From contig CAMDOY010000143.1 in assembly GCA_945903655.1 (NCBI GenBank), positions 1-8,545 on the forward strand: a stretch of 8,545 nucleotides of DNA. Reading direction: 5' to 3'. The stretch comes from Rhizobium sp. Q54 (GTDB lineage Bacteria > Pseudomonadota > Alphaproteobacteria > Rhizobiales > Beijerinckiaceae). Positions 6,341 to 8,545 of this stretch are shown piece by piece. Made by a program: the position numbers and the translations under genes. The notes under the pieces were generated by a model that was not told the DNA's origin, ran no database searches, and worked only from the letters and a program-made list of their open reading frames with translations. Position 1 is the first letter of the stretch, and every line of letters begins with the position of its first letter.

Positions 6341-7186
6341 ATGCCTCCCCGCACCCAGCCCCCCGCCGCAGGCGAGAAACCCCACCGCGACGAGGGCGAA
6401 CAGCGCTATCGGGTGGAGGCGGTGACCCGCGCCGTGCGTCTTCTGAAGGCGCTCCAGCATGAGCCCTCCCAGACCACGGCGGCGCTGGCGGAAAAAGCGG
6501 AGGCCACGCCCGCCTTCGTCCAGACGGCCATGGAAACCCTGGCCAAGCAGGGGCTGGCGCGGACGGGCGGGCCGGACGGTCAGGGCTGGGACATCGGGCT
6601 CGCCTGGCTTCGCCTGGCCGACGCCCGCAGTCGGCAGATCGACCTGCGCGAACTGGCGCTGCCGATCATGCGGCGGATGCGCGACGGTGTGGACGAAACC
6701 ATCATTCTGGGCGTGCGGCGGGGCGGGCGGCGGGTCAATATCGACTATGTCGAGAGCACCCAGGCGATTCGCCGGGTCACCCAGCATGGCCACGAGACGC
6801 CCCTGCATGTGGGCGCCGCCGGCCGGGCCCTGCTGTGTGGCCTGACGGCGGACGAGGTCAGCGAGTATTTCGTCTCCGCCGCCAGCGGCGCGGGACGGCT
6901 CGCCAAACTGCTGGATATCGAGACATTTTTCGAAGAGCTCGCGGAGGTCCGCAGCAAAGGCTACGCCTATGTCAGCGGCGAGATGAGCATGGACAGCTGG
7001 GCGATCGCAGCCCCCGTGCGCGACCATACCGGCGAAGTCGTGGCGGCGCTCACCATTTCCGCCCCCAGCGACCGCCTCACCCCCGGCCACGAGGCGGCCT
7101 GCATCGCCAATGCGCTGGACGGCGCGGGGGAACTCTCCCTGCTACTGGGCTTCACGCCCCCCACCCGAACCAATATCCCTCGCTGA
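6341..7186 (+). CDS. IclR-family transcriptional regulator
   Basis: DNA-binding regulator, probably local, controlling the divergent hydroxylase block and its own operon in response to a small metabolite. It is 281 aa. An N-terminal winged helix-turn-helix covers roughly 25-82: AVTRAVRLLKAL, then the recognition region TTAALAEKAEATPAFVQTAM. The effector-binding domain covers roughly 100-272, with family signatures LHVGAAGRALLCGL (155-168), GYAYVSGEMSMDSWAIAAPV (207-226) and the closing SAPSDRL. The first 20 residues are a polar, proline-rich tail before the HTH. No convincing Shine-Dalgarno precedes the ATG at 6341, so the exact start is less certain than the gene; the message could be leaderless or start slightly downstream. 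It is followed after 13 nt by the lyase-like gene, which is probably co-transcribed. Whether it activates or represses cannot be told from sequence. Confidence 0.92.
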   Translation: MPPRTQPPAAGEKPHRDEGEQRYRVEAVTRAVRLLKALQHEPSQTTAALAEKAEATPAFVQTAMETLAKQGLARTGGPDGQGWDIGLAWLRLADARSRQIDLRELALPIMRRMRDGVDETIILGVRRGGRRVNIDYVESTQAIRRVTQHGHETPLHVGAAGRALLCGLTADEVSEYFVSAASGAGRLAKLLDIETFFEELAEVRSKGYAYVSGEMSMDSWAIAAPVRDHTGEVVAALTISAPSDRLTPGHEAACIANALDGAGELSLLLGFTPPTRTNIPR

Positions 7187-7188
7187 CC

Positions 7189-7192
7189 GGAG
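7189..7192 (+). promoter_or_regulatory. Ribosome binding site deciding the TTG start of the lyase-like gene
   Basis: GGAG lies 7 nt before TTG at 7200, in the short gap after the regulator's stop. It supports TTG over the in-frame ATG at 7110, which lies inside the regulator gene, and over the later ATG at 7227. Confidence 0.6.
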
Positions 7193-7199
7193 ACGCATC

Positions 7200-8060
7200 T
7201 TGAACTGGACCCAACGCCGCGCGCGCATGCGCGCCCTTCTGACAGGCGAAGGCTGCGTCTATCCCGCCTCGGTCTATGACCCGGTCTCGGCGCGGGTGGC
7301 GCAGGGAATCGGCTTTGAGGCTGGCATGCTCGCAGGCTCCGTGGCGTCGCTGGCGGTGCTGGGCGCGCCGGACATCATCCTGCTGACCCTGTCCGAATTC
7401 GCCGATCAGGCCCTGCGCATCAACCGCGCCTGCGACCTGCCGATGATGGCGGATGCGGACCATGGCTATGGCAACGCCCTGAACGTCATGCGCACGGTCC
7501 AGGAGCTGGAGGCGGCGGGCATCAGCGCCCTGACCATCGAGGACACCCTGCTGCCCCGGCCCTTCGGCGAAACCAAGGTGCGGCCCCTATCCATCGAGGA
7601 GGGCCTTGGCAAGATGAAGGCGGCTGTGGCGGCGCGCAGCGATCCCGCTCTGGTGATTCTCGCCCGCACCGGCGCCATAGGCATGACCGGCCTCGACGAC
7701 ACGCTCGCGCGCATCCGCGCCTATCAGGAGAGCGGCGTGGACGGGATTTTCCTGTCGGGCGTGCGCACAAGGGCCGAGGTGGCGGCGATCCATGCGGCGA
7801 CGCGGCTGCCGCTGATCTTTGGCACCCTGACGCCCGAGATCGCCGACCAGGCTTTCCTCGCCGCCCATGGGGTGCGCGTCGCCCTGCAGGGCCATGCGCC
7901 CTTCATGGCCGCCATTGAGGCGGTGCGGGCCACCCTGCAGGCCCTGCGCGACGGGGTGCAGCCCGGCGATCTGAAGGGGCAGCCTTCAGACGCCCTCGTG
8001 AAAGAGGTCAGCGGCGAGGCCCAATGGCGCGCCGCGACCGAGGCTTTTCTTATGCCGTGA
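7200..8060 (+). CDS. Isocitrate lyase / PEP mutase superfamily enzyme, oxaloacetate decarboxylase type
   Basis: Mg-dependent (beta/alpha)8-barrel enzyme acting on the C-C bond of an alpha-oxo acid or related carboxylate. The closest family I recognise is the oxaloacetate decarboxylase class typified by Pseudomonas aeruginosa PA4872. From the TTG start it is 286 aa, about the family length. Residues at the family's ligand positions are all present: S47 in AGSVASL, D85 and D87 in ADADHGYGN, R156 in LARTGA and H232 in QGHAPF. EDTLLPRPFGETK (114-126) covers the flexible active-site loop. The KKCGH motif of true isocitrate and methylisocitrate lyases is absent, which argues against those activities. 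From memory of PA4872, the region after LPLIF (203-207) differs: its active-site Tyr appears to be lost and one residue is missing, so the substrate may not be oxaloacetate. The gene lies 13 nt downstream of the regulator, probably in the same operon, and its end overlaps the convergent ThDP gene. Confidence 0.85.
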   Translation: MNWTQRRARMRALLTGEGCVYPASVYDPVSARVAQGIGFEAGMLAGSVASLAVLGAPDIILLTLSEFADQALRINRACDLPMMADADHGYGNALNVMRTVQELEAAGISALTIEDTLLPRPFGETKVRPLSIEEGLGKMKAAVAARSDPALVILARTGAIGMTGLDDTLARIRAYQESGVDGIFLSGVRTRAEVAAIHAATRLPLIFGTLTPEIADQAFLAAHGVRVALQGHAPFMAAIEAVRATLQALRDGVQPGDLKGQPSDALVKEVSGEAQWRAATEAFLMP

Positions 8061-8545
8061 CACCGCGAACGGCTGGCGCGGTGGGGTCCGCCCCCGCGCC
8101 CTGATTGCGCAGGCGTAGCAGGGACCAGGGGCTGGGCATCTGGCCGACGGGGACCTCGATCAAGTGCGGGCCGCCAGCGGCGATGGCGGATTTCAAGGCG
8201 CCTTCCAGCCCCTCGGGCGAGGTCACCCGCGTGGCGGGCACGCCGAAGGCCTTGGCGAGCGTCATGAAATCGGGGTTCGCCAGTTCGGTCTCATAGGCCT
8301 GGCCGAACTGCTGGTTGAGCATGCCCCGCACATTGCCGAAATGCCCATCCGCAAACACGACCGTGACCAGCCCCAGATTGTATTTGCGGGCTGTGGACAA
8401 TTCTTGCAGGCACCAGCCAAAGCCGCCGTCGCCGGAAATCGCCACCACCGGGCGACCGGGATTGCCAGCGGCCACGCCAAGCCCCGTGGGGAAGCCGTAG
8501 CCCAGCGTGCCCTGATGGCCGGGGCCGATGATCGTGCCGGGCTCA
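8050..8545 (-). CDS. Thiamine-diphosphate-dependent enzyme, C-terminal part (decarboxylase / carboligase), truncated by the window edge
   Basis: The 164 visible residues form the C-terminal ThDP-binding domain of an acetolactate synthase / benzoylformate decarboxylase-type enzyme. The reading frame stays open to the window edge, so the start and the N-terminal domains lie outside. Visible signs are HQGTLGYGFPTGLG near the left of the fragment and the cofactor motif GDGGF (38-42), followed 27 residues later by FADGHFGNV. The closing PVGQMPSPW is typical of a poorly characterised group annotated as ThDP-requiring carboligase or decarboxylase. The Asp of GDG (39) and Asp66 fall at the Mg-ligand positions. 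The usual Asn before the second ligand is Ala here. The gene converges on the lyase-like gene with an 11-bp tail overlap, so it belongs to a different transcript. Function is likely decarboxylation or ligation of a 2-oxo acid; substrate unknown. Confidence 0.85.
   Translation of the reverse strand, partial: EPGTIIGPGHQGTLGYGFPTGLGVAAGNPGRPVVAISGDGGFGWCLQELSTARKYNLGLVTVVFADGHFGNVRGMLNQQFGQAYETELANPDFMTLAKAFGVPATRVTSPEGLEGALKSAIAAGGPHLIEVPVGQMPSPWSLLRLRNQGAGADPTAPAVRGVTA
8061..8083. other. Stem-loop just after the lyase-like gene, inside the ThDP gene
   Basis: CACCGCG (8061-8067) pairs perfectly with CGCGGTG (8077-8083) around a 9-nt loop, immediately after the lyase-like stop codon. No T-run follows in either direction. 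It is therefore not a standard intrinsic terminator, but it could protect or end the plus-strand transcript at this convergent junction. It may equally be a by-product of GC-rich coding sequence. Confidence 0.25.

Noticed and set aside
5553..6425. A 290-codon plus-strand frame across the start of LargeA, the control region and the start of the regulator gene
   Set aside because: It is the continuation of the same antisense shadow frame. It crosses the divergent promoter region and enters the regulator gene in a different frame, with no family resemblance.
6293..7090. A 265-codon minus-strand frame opposite the IclR-family gene
   Set aside because: It lies fully antisense to a well-supported gene. 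Its Gly/His/Arg-rich composition is typical of antisense translation of GC-rich coding DNA.
7110..7199. The upstream ATG as the start of the lyase-like gene
   Set aside because: It would overlap the regulator gene by 77 bp and add 30 residues with no family match. The TTG at 7200 has a good ribosome site and gives the usual length.
7200..8060. Methylisocitrate lyase or isocitrate lyase
   Set aside because: The KKCGH catalytic motif is missing, and the DADHGYGN and QGHAPF regions match the oxaloacetate decarboxylase-type branch instead.
1..8545. CRISPR arrays, tRNA or rRNA genes, insertion sequences, phage or toxin-antitoxin genes
   Set aside because: No regularly spaced repeats, tRNA-like folds, transposase-like proteins or small toxin/antitoxin-like genes were seen. 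Nearly all the sequence is taken up by the metabolic and regulatory genes listed.

Overview
The window is GC-rich and densely coded, with long genes, very short intergenic gaps and almost no TTA, CTA or TCA codons. It looks like part of a proteobacterial chromosome, most likely alphaproteobacterial. That placement rests on composition and gene families only and is tentative.

Layout. Positions 39-6104 hold a four-gene block on the minus strand encoding subunits of a molybdenum hydroxylase of the xanthine dehydrogenase / CoxLMS type. In transcription order these are a large molybdopterin subunit (LargeA, 777 aa), a small [2Fe-2S] subunit (160 aa), a medium FAD subunit (265 aa), and a second, divergent large molybdopterin subunit (LargeB, 772 aa). 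Positions 6105-6340 are a divergent control region. It contains a 15-bp palindrome, TGAAATCCCATTTCA, that resembles the published operator of E. coli IclR. On the plus strand follow an IclR-family regulator (6341-7186) and, 13 nt downstream, an isocitrate lyase / PEP mutase superfamily enzyme of the oxaloacetate decarboxylase type (7200-8060, TTG start). The right edge carries the C-terminal part of a thiamine-diphosphate enzyme on the minus strand (8050-8545+). Its 3' end overlaps the preceding gene tail to tail by 11 bp.

How the genes may work together. The small and medium subunits form the usual electron-transfer arm: molybdenum site, two [2Fe-2S] clusters, FAD. With two large subunits, the locus could build two hydroxylases of different specificity on one shared arm. 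The block would be controlled by the divergently encoded IclR regulator, probably in response to a small carboxylic or aromatic effector. The lyase/decarboxylase-like enzyme and the ThDP enzyme, both of which make or break C-C bonds, suggest a catabolic locus: hydroxylation of an organic substrate followed by cleavage or decarboxylation of an oxo-acid. The substrate cannot be read from the sequence. Neither large subunit carries the AYRCSFR active-site loop of true (form I) CO dehydrogenase, so a CO dehydrogenase label would be misleading.

The points most worth a second look are the large-small-medium-large gene order, a strong stem-loop with a T-run just upstream of LargeB that could set the ratio of the two large subunits, and the IclR-like palindrome between the divergent units.
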